A program made the translations under genes and the position numbers. Under the pieces are notes generated by a model. That model did not search any database and was not told where the DNA came from. It was given only the letters and a program-made list of their open reading frames with translations. DNA of 64,000 bases from Cylindrospermum sp. NIES-4074 (GTDB lineage: Bacteria > Cyanobacteriota > Cyanobacteriia > Cyanobacteriales > Nostocaceae): assembly GCA_003994795.1 (NCBI GenBank), contig AP018269.1, positions 496,001 through 560,000 on the forward strand, given 5' to 3'. This document shows positions 52,997 to 62,126 of the stretch, piece after piece (position 1 is the first letter of the stretch; each line of letters starts with the position of its first letter).

Positions 52997-54559
52997 ATGC
53001 CATCCCTGAATCTGGCGATCACCCGTCTAGTAAATACTGGCACTGATAACTTTGCGATTTGGGTGGTCAAAGCTCCCTATCCCAGTGGCTATGTTCTGCG
53101 TGACTGTGTATTTTCTGTTGAACTCAGTCAAGCTTGGCAAGAATGGCAGCAGATGTTTGCTGGTCATAGTGGCTTAGATATTTCCCCAAAAGCAACGCAG
53201 GGGCAAACCAACCCACCTGAATTGGGTGTCGCCTCCTGGGGTCAGACCCCTGGCCCTAACAGCATTCGTTTAATGCAATATTTGGGGATTAGTTTATGGC
53301 GCTGGGTTTTTGACGACCCCATACTCGGTTGTCTAGAACGCAGTCGCGGCATCGCTATGGGTCAGCATGAACGTTTGCGCTTGCGACTAGAAATTCGTGA
53401 CCCCGATCTGATCGCCCTGCCTTGGGAAATTATGCAGCGCGAACCTGGTCAGTCAGCAATGTCTCTTTCCCAAGATATGCTTTTTAGTCGCACTACCTGT
53501 GAAGTTGAATCCCTGCCAGATTTGCGAACAGATCAGGCTTTAAATATCTTGCTAGTTTTAGGACTAGATGAAAAGCTGCAATTGGAAAAAGAAGCCTCTA
53601 TTCTTGAACAAACCCTGGCAAAGGGTAGTCCAGTTGGTAAATATCCCCCTGGATATGCGCCTTGCTTAGTCAAGACACTCCTGCAACCCACTCCACAAGA
53701 GTTGATTCAAGAGCTAGAAACCAAAGTATACAACGTCTTTTTTTATGCTGGTCACGGTCTACCAGCCCCAGACGGAGGGTTACTATTTTTACGCCCAGAA
53801 ATGACCCTTAATGGCATAGAATTGGCCCAAGTATTGACTAGAACAGGTGTAAAACTGGCGGTTTTTAATGCTTGTTGGGGGGCACAACCAGCTGCCATCA
53901 ATCGCCAAGCTATACCCGCCAGTAGTTTGGCTGAAGTGTTAATCCGTCATGGTGTTCCTGCTGTTTTAGGGATGCGTGACGAAATCGCTGACCACGAAAG
54001 TCACAGTTTTATTCAAGCCTTTACTGAAGCCTTGCGAGCAGGCAAAGCAATTGATGAGGCGGTGGCAGAAGCGAGACAAAAGCTGTTAACACTATATAAG
54101 TTCAATCAACCAGCTTGGACTTTGCCAGTTCTCTACCTGCATCCGGATTTTAATGGCGAACTCATCCATAGAACTGGTGATGCAACGGTATTACCGCCTG
54201 GAGTAACCCCCCAAGTTCGCCTGCCAGCTGCTTTGCGATCGCTTTTACCAGGCAGCACACCTCAAAGGTTAGATTCTACAGTCACCAGCATTGGGCGTGA
54301 AAAAGGCAATCATATTGTCATCCCAGAACCCTCAGTTTCCAAACGCCACGCCGAAATCTTATGCCGGACTACATTCCGCGATACTTCACCTGTGCAATCT
54401 TATTACCTGCGCGATTTTTCCAGCTACGGAACTTGGATTTTGAGTCCTAACGGTTGGCAACAAATCCTCCGTGAGGAAGTAGCTTTAACATCAGGAATAC
54501 AGTTAAAGTTTGGTAGCGCTAAAGGTGAAACCTGGGAGTTTATCATTGAAGAACTCTAG
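52997..54559 (+). CDS. CHAT-domain protease fused to C-terminal FHA domain
   Basis: 520 aa. The caspase-like CHAT domain (about 180-395) has His253 in FFYAGHGLP and Cys293 in VFNACWGAQ, the expected catalytic dyad. An N-terminal domain (1-170, with LRLRLEIRDPDLIALPWEIM) precedes it and an FHA domain (about 430-515; TSIGREKGNHIVIPEPSVSK and RHAEIL, then SYGTWILS) ends it. CHAT proteases cut specific protein targets; FHA binds phospho-Thr. Together they suggest a protease recruited to, or activated by, Ser/Thr phosphorylation. It lies 123 bp after the PP2C gene, same strand. Substrate unknown. Confidence 0.9.
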   Translation: MPSLNLAITRLVNTGTDNFAIWVVKAPYPSGYVLRDCVFSVELSQAWQEWQQMFAGHSGLDISPKATQGQTNPPELGVASWGQTPGPNSIRLMQYLGISLWRWVFDDPILGCLERSRGIAMGQHERLRLRLEIRDPDLIALPWEIMQREPGQSAMSLSQDMLFSRTTCEVESLPDLRTDQALNILLVLGLDEKLQLEKEASILEQTLAKGSPVGKYPPGYAPCLVKTLLQPTPQELIQELETKVYNVFFYAGHGLPAPDGGLLFLRPEMTLNGIELAQVLTRTGVKLAVFNACWGAQPAAINRQAIPASSLAEVLIRHGVPAVLGMRDEIADHESHSFIQAFTEALRAGKAIDEAVAEARQKLLTLYKFNQPAWTLPVLYLHPDFNGELIHRTGDATVLPPGVTPQVRLPAALRSLLPGSTPQRLDSTVTSIGREKGNHIVIPEPSVSKRHAEILCRTTFRDTSPVQSYYLRDFSSYGTWILSPNGWQQILREEVALTSGIQLKFGSAKGETWEFIIEEL

Positions 54560-54706
54560 CTGAGTCCTTGTGGAAATGATATGTCAGTCATCAGCATCAG
54601 CCTGAAAAACCTATTTTCAGTATGGAGGAACACAACTTTTTTTTTGCGGAAATCTGACTATGCCAGTTGTAGCTGTAACTAACGCTAATTAAATGTGAGG
54701 CGACGC

Positions 54707-55348
54707 ATGACTAACAAAATCAACCGTTCAGAAGCTTTCCACTCTTTACTATCTTCGGTGGATTTGGAGTTATTAGAAACATTATTGGAACCAGAAGATG
54801 CTACTTATCCCTGGAATCCGGCTGATGAAGAATCAGAAGCTTACTTTCAGCAATTAGAGCAGCAGTTCGCTCTTCAGGATTGGCTGCAAACAGAACTGAC
54901 AGCGCGATCGCCAGATTTCTATCACCATCTAGACACACTTTGGTCTGGAACTACCTCATGTGACAATAATACTACAAGTCAGGGGGTTGTGGATCATCTT
55001 CAAGAAAATTTACATACTACCTTTGCAGCTTCTGTCCCTCAAATTTGGCTCCAAGCCATTGGCCAAAAAGCATCTGAGATTTTTGCCTCCCAGCAATCAA
55101 TTGGTGAGCAACTGGTGGAGTGCGTTCAGACTGTATTACCCAATTGGGAAGTAGAAGATTTGTTAGTGTTAGCGCGTCCTTTTGCCTATGCGATGCGAAG
55201 TAGTGGACAGCAAAATGCTGCATCTGTGATGCATAATGTGAATCACCAAGATTGGACAGGTTTATCGGAAATCGAGCAAGCAAAGGTAAGTTTAGCGATC
55301 GCTTACTACGCCCTCACACAACTAAACAGCGGGCAAACTAAAGTCTAA
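54707..55348 (+). CDS. Acidic hypothetical protein linked to the CHAT-FHA cluster
   Basis: 213 aa, soluble, acidic, tryptophan- and glutamate-rich. The first part (SEAFHSLLSSVDLELLETLL, then EPEDATYPWNPADEESEAYF) and the later helical part (LENLHTT-like DHLQENLHTTFAASVPQIWL, then SEIEQAKVSLAIAYYALTQL) are probably all-alpha. I recognise no family. ATG 54707 follows GAGG; GTG 54695 is an alternative. Position, 147 bp after the CHAT-FHA gene on the same strand, suggests a partner, scaffold or substrate (inference). Confidence 0.6.
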   Translation: MTNKINRSEAFHSLLSSVDLELLETLLEPEDATYPWNPADEESEAYFQQLEQQFALQDWLQTELTARSPDFYHHLDTLWSGTTSCDNNTTSQGVVDHLQENLHTTFAASVPQIWLQAIGQKASEIFASQQSIGEQLVECVQTVLPNWEVEDLLVLARPFAYAMRSSGQQNAASVMHNVNHQDWTGLSEIEQAKVSLAIAYYALTQLNSGQTKV

Positions 55349-55757
55349 AATCTTGCCCCTTCCTGACATCTCGCTCAGAACTTAGCTTTGATTCAATTCA
55401 ACTAGTCAATATCGCTGTTTGCTAATCGCGCTGTGGCGTGAATTGCAGCAGAAACAAACTTCTAATTTTTTAACGACACAACATTTCAACCTAAAAATAG
55501 GTTTGTTGTCAGAATCGCCCCATCTACAACAGGAGTCAGGAGTCAGGAGTAACACAGGCTTGATGCTTGAGTTTTCCTTAAGTTTCCGTACTCGATTTAC
55601 TTACAGTCTGCTGTATATTCAGAAATAAAAGGTAATTGGCAATCAGGAAACCTAGCTTTTTGGCGGTAAATCCTGCAATTAACTAAATAATAAAAAGTCT
55701 CTTCTTTCCGTCCTAACCCGGCTAAAATGGGGGAATCTGGCCCCCATTAGCCAAATT
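55349..55757. other. Intergenic region with hairpin near the PrsW stop
   Basis: A GGCTAAAATGGGGG ... CCCCCATTAGCC hairpin lies at 55720-55752, between two convergent genes and 6 bp from the PrsW stop. The open frame at 55419-55628 is not considered a gene. Otherwise featureless. Confidence 0.5.
55720..55752. terminator. Terminator-like hairpin between convergent genes
   Basis: Arms GGCTAA-AA-TGGGGG and CCCCCATTAGCC with a short loop (AATCTGG), followed on the plus strand by AAATTTTATTT. It would end the plus-strand transcript of the CHAT cluster; for the PrsW gene on the other strand it is only a guess. Confidence 0.5.
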
Positions 55758-57128
55758 TTATTTGGGGCCGAGAAAGCGGGTAGCGAAATTTTGCGATCGC
55801 GTTGGTGACAGCGCCCGCGCCTTGAGAATCGCTGCCATCAAAAAGGCGTAAGATAATACCCCAACTACAACTAATAACAAAGCATTAATCGAGCCTGTAG
55901 CGTTCCATAAAGCATGGAGTGCAGCAGCACTGAGATAACCCACAGAGAGAATCTGCCAACTCATCAGAGGCTTGAGAACCGCCAAACCGATAAAATACCC
56001 CAAATAGCCACTGTAAGCCATGTGTCCAGCTACAGAGCCTAAAATTCGTGGAATCAGCAATTGCAAACCCACCAATTGACCAGCCCCTACTCCTGACTGT
56101 TGCGCTACATTTTGAGTGATCACTGGCACATACTGTCCGAGAGTTTCCAACAGGGTGAAGCCTACAGCAGAAGCCGTTCCCAAGAGAATGCCATCTAGAG
56201 GTTCCCAGACACCTATACGTTCCCGCCAAGGTGTAGGTAATGCGTTACCAATGAAAAACGCCCCTAGTATTGGTAATGCCTTGAGTAATTCTTCCATTAA
56301 CCCAGCGCCAAAAAACATCCGCACCAGCAATTCTGTGAAGGTAATAGACTCTTGTTGTGAGGGCAAGTTACCAGGGAGGATGCCGCGAAATACAAAGATA
56401 AAAAGTTCTAATAGGGGACTGAGCAAAATCAGTGCCGTACTCAATGCTACGGCCAGGAGTACCCACCAAGGCTTTTGTTTGCCACAAAGTTGGTAAACAA
56501 AATAGTAAGCAGCAAAGGCGATGTAACTCGCGACAATCACTTGATTTGCTTGGGGATGACCTACCGTCGCAAACATCAGCACAACAAAGACCACTGTCAG
56601 TATTCCTGGGACAAGGTAAGCTTTGCGGGTTAAGTCTTTACCTGTGGAAATGATAGGAAACAGTTGAGTGAAGCTAACCGAATCTTGCTTTAACTGTGTT
56701 TGGTAGTTTTTGGCAGAAGGCAGTGGTGCAGTGTGGTTAACTGTCATCACCGTTGCTGGGGAGATGTATTCGGACTCAAAAACAAATTGCGGCCCATCAG
56801 CGCCCAGAGAAATGCGATCGCCTACGTGCAATTCTTGGCATCCTTGTAAGCGTTGTCCATTTAAAAAAGTACCATTGGCACTATTCAAATCACAAATTAC
56901 CCAGGTGAATCTGCTATCTGGAGATAAAGAGAGGGGACGAACCACTGCGTGACGACGAGATACCATCCGGTACATCATGGCATCCAAGACAACTTGGCAG
57001 CTGGGGTCGCGTCCAATTACCACCTCTTTACTGGGGAGCAGCGAGTAGCGAGATTCTGAACCAGAAGCTGCTCCGTTACCAGACACTAGCCGCAGAAATG
57101 CATTATGTCTTGTGTTTTTGCCTGTCAT
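55758..57128 (-). CDS. FHA-domain PrsW-family intramembrane protease
   Basis: 456 aa. An N-terminal FHA domain (about 35-115: VVIGRDPSCQVVLD, RHAVVRP, then LNSANGTFLNGQRL) is fused to a multi-pass PrsW protease domain (about 165-445). Catalytic-type residues are Glu279-Glu280 in LMEELLKALP, EPLDGILLGTASAVGF, His369 in AGHMAYSG and His405 in ALHALWN. PrsW cleaves membrane anti-sigma factors (site-1 activity) in other bacteria; here the FHA would link cleavage to phosphorylation. It faces the CHAT-FHA cluster (convergent). Function is inferred. Confidence 0.88.
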   Translation of the reverse strand: MTGKNTRHNAFLRLVSGNGAASGSESRYSLLPSKEVVIGRDPSCQVVLDAMMYRMVSRRHAVVRPLSLSPDSRFTWVICDLNSANGTFLNGQRLQGCQELHVGDRISLGADGPQFVFESEYISPATVMTVNHTAPLPSAKNYQTQLKQDSVSFTQLFPIISTGKDLTRKAYLVPGILTVVFVVLMFATVGHPQANQVIVASYIAFAAYYFVYQLCGKQKPWWVLLAVALSTALILLSPLLELFIFVFRGILPGNLPSQQESITFTELLVRMFFGAGLMEELLKALPILGAFFIGNALPTPWRERIGVWEPLDGILLGTASAVGFTLLETLGQYVPVITQNVAQQSGVGAGQLVGLQLLIPRILGSVAGHMAYSGYLGYFIGLAVLKPLMSWQILSVGYLSAAALHALWNATGSINALLLVVVGVLSYAFLMAAILKARALSPTRSQNFATRFLGPK

Positions 57129-57865
57129 CGAGTTATTAAAAATACTTTGGCAGTAGACTTAACCTTAACCACATCAACAGCAGCATTGCTAAATACACTA
57201 TAGCTTTACTTACTGCGAAGAAATGGAAAATTTCCGGTTAATAATTTAAACAAAATTTAAAATAGTCTCACCTAATATTACCCAGATTTTCGGCTAATCG
57301 AAGTAATCTTAATTTTTGCTTTTCAGGTATTTTAATCAATAAAGTATAGATTATATACTTTTGATATCTTACTACTTAAAATCTAGCAATTTAGCAAAAA
57401 ATAGTAGTCTTTATCACATTTTTTTGCGTAAAAAATGATAGAGTTGACCGTCTTAGTAGTAAAAATAACTAACAACAGTCAACTGAAAATTAACAGAAGA
57501 AAGGGTGTATAGCCCTTATCCGGATATACAAAGCAACTTAATGAATAGAAAGCGTATTTCCTTAAACTCTGTTCTCGATTCCCTGATTTATCGGCGTGAG
57601 CAGGATGTTACGGAGTTAGCTGTTGCACTTACTTCACTGTAGCCACTTCAAGGTGCTCAATTTTAGCTGAAACAGCAAGAAGCCTCACGACTCACCCGTT
57701 CGCGTAAGCGTGCCGAAGGCATAGGGGAGCGTGAGATGAATTGCGCGTGAGTTGACGACAGTCATCTGACCAATTTCCCTCGTAGGGGGAACAGGGAGGA
57801 GGACGTGGAGGAAACGAACAAATCTTACGTTATGCTGTTTTATAGCAAATTGATTTCTCTTTAAA
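57129..57865. other. Promoter region of PrsW gene and TnpB-element flank
   Basis: AT-rich up to about 57540; no named gene. A 33-codon frame at 57541-57642 (starting MNRKRISLNSVLDSLIYRRE) is short and has no known family. From 57640 on, common GC-rich fragments (GCGTAAGCGTGCCGAAGGCA) form the upstream flank of the TnpB fragment, presumably part of the left end of an IS200/IS605-type element. Confidence 0.45.
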
Positions 57866-58070
57866 ATGTTGAAAATCGTCAAAGTCAGGGTATATCCAGA
57901 TGTCCCACAGCAGCAGTCACTAGCGCAAGCTTTTGGCAGTTGTCGTTGGCTGCGGAATTATTGTCTGAACTTGATGAACCAAACATACAAAGAAACAGGT
58001 AAGGGACTATCTGGATATGAAGTTAAAAAGCTAATCCCACAACTCAAAAAAGAGCATAATTGGCAGCTTT
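57866..58070 (+). pseudogene. TnpB (IS200/IS605 OrfB) N-terminal fragment
   Basis: Start ATG 57866 then MLKIVKVRVYPDVPQQQSLA, with GSCRWLRNYCLNLMNQTYKE and SGYEVKKLIPQLKKEHNWQ: the usual first 67 residues of a TnpB RNA-guided nuclease, including the N-terminal beta-barrel and helix. It stops resembling TnpB at about residue 68 and continues into another gene fragment in the opposite direction. The catalytic RuvC part and C-terminal zinc ribbon are missing. It is a decayed remnant with no activity. Confidence 0.8.
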
Positions 58071-58190
58071 TTTGTCAGGGCAAATGGCATGAACAGCGTG
58101 TCCCACGATTTGCAACCCCTGGAAAGGAACCATCACTTCATAGTCTTCCACATAGTCACCAACGAGCATCAAAATTTTCTTTGCAGCCAT
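58071..58190 (-). pseudogene. DJ-1/PfpI family N-terminal fragment
   Basis: From the ATG at 58190 the minus strand reads MAAKKILMLVGDYVEDYEVM and then VPFQGLQIVGHAVHAICPDK, the exact start of DJ-1/PfpI-like proteins (40 aa). The frame continues only a few codons before entering the TnpB fragment, so the active-site nucleophile Cys elbow (normally around residue 100) is missing. Only the first quarter of the gene survives. It converges on the TnpB remnant at 58070, an apparent deletion junction. Confidence 0.75.
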
Positions 58191-58284
58191 GTTTTTGTAT
58201 TTTGAATTTAATAGTTAATCATTTATAGTTTAGTATTAGTAGTTAATGTTTATGCGTCTAGCATAATACTTCTTTAACAACTGA

Positions 58285-58737
58285 CTAAAACAGATTAAAT
58301 TCCTTCATGGCTTTGGGAAAATTTTGGTTCTCATGTCCTGGACGGCTGAGTTTAATCAGAGCAAACCGTTGTAAGGGAGTTAATGCTGCCCACTTTTGAG
58401 GTGTGAGGGTGATATTTATTTCTTGTGCTTTCTCTTGCAAGCTAGTTGGCACTGTGGCAGAGTTTAGCCATGCAGGTGCAGACTCAATGGGCAGTTTTGC
58501 CGCTGGTGTGCCAGTGCGTTCTAAAATTAGCTGCTGGAGATACTCTTGGTAAGATTGGATATCTGTTTGGGTGGTACAAGGTAATTCAACTAAAGCTTTA
58601 CGTTCTGCTTGGGTTATCTGGTTCCAGTCAGACAATTTTAGCTTGATGCCACAGGTATCTAATTTGCAGCGCACCTGCATAGGAATGCAACGCAAAGAAT
58701 CAACAAAATCTGCTTCAAATTCAAAGAAATCAGCCAT
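58285..58737 (-). CDS. narM: Nitrate reductase-associated protein (NarM-like)
   Basis: 150 aa. FFEFEADFVDSLRCIPMQVR at the start, then CKLDTCGIKLKLSDWNQITQ, and TPQKWAALTPLQRFALIKLS near the end match the cyanobacterial nitrate reductase-associated family. NarM is required for activity of nitrate reductase in Synechococcus. It lies downstream of the psiE-like gene and narB on the same strand. The cysteines (RC, KLDTC) may be important for the function of the partner. Family recognition is good. Confidence 0.85.
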   Translation of the reverse strand: MADFFEFEADFVDSLRCIPMQVRCKLDTCGIKLKLSDWNQITQAERKALVELPCTTQTDIQSYQEYLQQLILERTGTPAAKLPIESAPAWLNSATVPTSLQEKAQEINITLTPQKWAALTPLQRFALIKLSRPGHENQNFPKAMKEFNLF

Positions 58738-58780
58738 AATATGAGCAATTCAATAATCTAGAGATGGGTAATACACTATC

Positions 58781-59242
58781 TTAACGTGTAGACCTACTAG
58801 AATTACTGGAACGAATTATCAAATAACTAATTGAGAGAGCAAGTACAGCAATGCCTAAACCGATAATATCAATACCTGATACTTTGTCTAAGTCTAGGAT
58901 AATAATTTTTCTGGCAACAGCAATTAAAGAAGTAACAATCACTAACTCAACTTGTAAGACGTGTTTTTTAAGATAGCCAGTAATATTTTCTAAAATTTCT
59001 AAGGCAATTAAAATATTTAAAAACAAACCAAAGATTTTAAATAATACTTGGTTTATACTACCTGCTTGGGTTAAAAATAGTGACTTAAATATATATACTG
59101 CTAAGTCTCCAATTGCCGTTAAAATTACCACCACCATGAAAAGAGATAGAACCTTAGAAACTACCACTTCTATATTTTCGATGAAGTGCATAAAGCTTTC
59201 ATCACTGGTAGCTGATACAATTTGCTTGATTATTTTTCTCAT
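58781..59242 (-). CDS. PsiE-like membrane protein (phosphate-starvation-inducible family)
   Basis: 153 aa with about four hydrophobic segments: VLSLFMVVVILTAIGDLAVY, then IFGLFLNILIALEILE, then LVIVTSLIAVARKIIIL and IGLGIAVLALSISYLII. The motif ALEILENITGYLKKH followed by VELVIVTSLIAVARK is typical of PsiE-type proteins. The role is unknown; the family is named for phosphate starvation. It lies between narB and narM, 44 bp upstream of narM on the same strand, suggesting cotranscription with the nitrate genes. Confidence 0.8.
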   Translation of the reverse strand: MRKIIKQIVSATSDESFMHFIENIEVVVSKVLSLFMVVVILTAIGDLAVYIFKSLFLTQAGSINQVLFKIFGLFLNILIALEILENITGYLKKHVLQVELVIVTSLIAVARKIIILDLDKVSGIDIIGLGIAVLALSISYLIIRSSNSSRSTR

Positions 59243-59485
59243 TTTTCACACCCTAATTTTCAAGTCAAATTTAAAATATAAAAGAAAAATCCCATAGATA
59301 AATCTAGAGGATAAGAAACCAATCGTAACTGCTGACCACAACAAGATTGACTGAGTGAAAAAAATAATTGATAAGAGTAGTGTGCCAATAGTCAAAATTA
59401 GAACATCAGAAAAACTAATAATGACTATTGACTTTTAACTATTTATTAAGTTTAAAATACCCCGTTTAGGAATATATATAGAAGC

Positions 59486-61741
59486 TTACCATTGTGAGGA
59501 CTGGAGTTGATAATTTTTGACGGCAAATTCCACAGAAATTGGTATTAGCTGCACTGCACAGGCTTTTAATTCTGGTTGTAATGAGTCGGGGCAAGATTCT
59601 GGATGGGTGAGGGTGTTGGCTTCGGCATCATTGGCCCATAGAAATCCCCAATGCATGGGGACAAAAACCGTACCTGGAGCGATCGCCTTTGTGACTTTTG
59701 CGGGAAACTTAGTTTGACCCCGACGCGATCGCACTTCTACCAACTGGCGATCGCTAATTCCTAACTTAGCCGCATCACGGGGATGAATTTCCATAAAGGG
59801 TTCCGGGTGCATTTGGCGAATTTTATCAATCCGACCGGTGCGTGTTTGGGTGTGCCAATGTCCATAGAGTCGCCCAGTGGTTAAAACAAAAGGATAATCA
59901 GGATCGGGAGGTTCTGCCAACCCCCGCGAGTGGTATGCTCCAAATCGGGCGCGTCCATCAGGGGTATGAAAGCGTAAATCGGTGTAGAGGCGTTTGGAGT
60001 TTGGACTTTTGAGAGGAAGATTTTCTGCTTCTGATTCAAAACTCAAGAGTCCTGTATCTGAATCGATAAATATTGGTTTTGCTTTCTCTTCCGGGTGAGG
60101 CCATTGAGTCGGGCCTTGGGTTTGCAATTGCTCATGACTGATACCCGTCATATCACAAGGGCGATCGCTAGTTAGTTTAACAAACTCAGCGTAAACTTCA
60201 GCCGAGTTAGCAAAGGTAAACTCTTTCACAAAGCCTAACCGACGACCAACTTCTGCAAAAATTTCCCAATCTGCTTTGGCTTGTCTTGGTGGTTCGCGGA
60301 ACGCTGAACATAGAGTTACCATCCGTTCAGAATTTGTCATGACACCAGTTTTCTCACCCCATTGAGCAGCTGGTAATAACACATGAGCAAAAGCAGCGGT
60401 TTCTGTAGGATAATAAGCATCTTGATAGATAGTAAAAGGCGATTTTAGCAACGCCTTCTTCGTCCGCTCCAAATCTGGCATACTTACCGCTGGGTTAGTA
60501 GCAGCAATCCACAATAACCCCACAGCACCATCTTCCAAACCTGTAATCATATCCCAAGCAGTCAAACCGGGATGGGGTGAAATTTGCCCCCGCTTTAGTC
60601 CCCAAAAATCCTCAACTTCTGCGCGATGTTGGGCATTTTTCACCAAGCGATAACCAGGTAATAAGTGCGACAAACCCCCGGCTTCCCGTCCTCCCATTGC
60701 ATTCGGCTGACCTGTGAGTGAGAAAGGCCCAGCACCTGGTTTGCCAATTTGTCCCGTCATCAGATGCAGGTTAATGATGGTTCTCACCTTAGCCGTACCT
60801 TCAGAAGATTGATTCACACCCATTGACCACAGGGAAAGCACCCGCCCAGATTGACCCCAATAACGCGCGGCTGTTTCTAAATCTTCAATACTGATTCCAC
60901 ATTGACGAGATACCACATCTGGAGAATAGTGGCGAATCACTTCCGCATAAGCGGGAAAATTGCTGGTACAGTCCTCCATAAATGCAGGATCAATATAGTT
61001 CCAGCGCATTAATAAATGAGCGATACCGTTTAACAAATCAATATCTGTACCGGGACGGATGGCTAAATGTAAATCAGCAGCTTCTGCTGTGGGAGTGCGT
61101 CGGGGATCAACCACAATCATTTTGACTTTGCGATTTTTTTTGTGATATTTCGCCAAGCGGTTAAAAACAATTGGGTGACATTCAGCCGTATTCGTACCAA
61201 TTAAAAATGCACAGTCAGTTAATTCCAAATCGTCATAGCAGCAGGGAGGGCCATCCGCGCCAAAGCTTTGAATGTACCCAGCCACAGCACTGGACATACA
61301 TAAGCGCGAGTTAGCATCAAAATTATTGCTACCCAAACACCCTTTCATCAGTTTTTGGGCTGTGTAATAATCCTCTGTTTGAAACTGACCAGAACCATAC
61401 ATACATAAGGCTTCTGTCCCTTGGGTGCGTAACACAGTTTGAATGCGTTGGGTGATGAGATCAAAGGCTTCATCCCAACTGGCGCGGCGGAACTCCTGAT
61501 CTAAAGAATCTCGCACCATTGGATAATGTAGCCTGTTTTTATCTAAAGATTCGGCGATCGTTGCACCTTTAACACACACCATTCCCTGACTAGATGGATG
61601 GGCTTTGTCACCCCGTACCCGCCAAATTGGAGTTCCTTGGCTATCTCGATTAGTTGCTTTACCATGTTGCGCTGGGGCGGAAACTTCTAGTCCACAGCCA
61701 ACACCACAATAGGGACAGAGAGTTTTAGTAAATTCATTCAT
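59486..61741 (-). CDS. narB: Ferredoxin-dependent nitrate reductase
   Basis: Reduces nitrate to nitrite using ferredoxin; cytosolic, with molybdenum bis-MGD and one [4Fe-4S] cluster. 751 aa from the ATG at 61741, which follows AAGGAG. Cluster ligands are Cys9, Cys12, Cys16 (CPYCGVGC) and Cys56 (GMVCVKGA). Molybdopterin motifs include [18 protein letters not shown], then [17 protein letters not shown] and [21 protein letters not shown] longer frame to 61882 exists but runs across a dispersed GC-rich repeat, so it was rejected. It follows nrtP on the same strand, as in known nitrate assimilation operons. Confidence 0.96.
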   Translation of the reverse strand: MNEFTKTLCPYCGVGCGLEVSAPAQHGKATNRDSQGTPIWRVRGDKAHPSSQGMVCVKGATIAESLDKNRLHYPMVRDSLDQEFRRASWDEAFDLITQRIQTVLRTQGTEALCMYGSGQFQTEDYYTAQKLMKGCLGSNNFDANSRLCMSSAVAGYIQSFGADGPPCCYDDLELTDCAFLIGTNTAECHPIVFNRLAKYHKKNRKVKMIVVDPRRTPTAEAADLHLAIRPGTDIDLLNGIAHLLMRWNYIDPAFMEDCTSNFPAYAEVIRHYSPDVVSRQCGISIEDLETAARYWGQSGRVLSLWSMGVNQSSEGTAKVRTIINLHLMTGQIGKPGAGPFSLTGQPNAMGGREAGGLSHLLPGYRLVKNAQHRAEVEDFWGLKRGQISPHPGLTAWDMITGLEDGAVGLLWIAATNPAVSMPDLERTKKALLKSPFTIYQDAYYPTETAAFAHVLLPAAQWGEKTGVMTNSERMVTLCSAFREPPRQAKADWEIFAEVGRRLGFVKEFTFANSAEVYAEFVKLTSDRPCDMTGISHEQLQTQGPTQWPHPEEKAKPIFIDSDTGLLSFESEAENLPLKSPNSKRLYTDLRFHTPDGRARFGAYHSRGLAEPPDPDYPFVLTTGRLYGHWHTQTRTGRIDKIRQMHPEPFMEIHPRDAAKLGISDRQLVEVRSRRGQTKFPAKVTKAIAPGTVFVPMHWGFLWANDAEANTLTHPESCPDSLQPELKACAVQLIPISVEFAVKNYQLQSSQW

Positions 61742-61787
61742 GGTAGTTGCACTCCTTTGGGTTTTGGATTTTGCAACACTATCTGTG

Positions 61788-61819
61788 GCGTTGGCGTACC
61801 CGCCCGCCGGAGGCATCGC
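61788..61819. repeat. GC-rich repeat, copy 3 (inverted)
   Basis: Reads GCGTTGGCGTACCCGCCCGC and then CGGAGGCATCGC, the reverse complement of the 33-bp element at 2880-2912 with one end shortened (GCATCGC where the other copies have GCGATCGC). It lies just upstream of the narB ATG and supplies part of a spurious N-terminal extension. Confidence 0.75.
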
Positions 61820-61866
61820 TTGAAAATTTCCTGTGTTGCAAATTAATCTGAGATAAAGGCATTTAA

Positions 61867-61947
61867 AACCACAGATAAACACAGATGAACACAGATAATT
61901 AAGAAAAGTATCTTTATCTGCATTTATTTGCGTCTACATCTGTGGTT
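61867..61947. repeat. 81-bp inverted-repeat element (AACCACAGAT ends)
   Basis: AACCACAGATAAACACAGAT on the left, and GTCTACATCTGTGGTT on the right; the outer 10 bases are exact inverted repeats. A partial copy (CCACAGATAAACACAGATG) is at 43284-43302. Confidence 0.7.
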
Positions 61948-62126
61948 CTATTATCATAAAATTGACTTTTGTCAGAGCTTTAATTAAAGAACACCCCTTA
62001 AAAAAGGGGGATTTCTACCATCATCCTTCCTCCTCTTTTACCCCCTTTTTAAGGGGGTCGCCACAGGCGGGGGGATCTGATTTGTGGCAGCATCACACAG
62101 AATTTGTTATGTCTTATCAGAGTTGA

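Larger units (their letters stand above)
61742..62126. other. Gap between narB and nrtP, made of repeats
   Basis: Contains the inverted GC-rich repeat (61788-61819), an 81-bp inverted repeat (61867-61947) and a CCCCCTTTTTAAGGGGG palindrome (62040-62056; nearby AAAAAAGGGGG at 62000). These can form hairpins in the nrtP-narB transcript. No gene seen. Confidence 0.6.

Noticed and set aside
57541-57642. 33-codon frame upstream of the TnpB fragment
   Set aside because: Too short and without family features to support as a gene.
61742-61882. N-terminal extension of narB
   Set aside because: Covers a dispersed repeat; the ATG at 61741 has a good ribosome site and the CPYC motif lies at its usual position.
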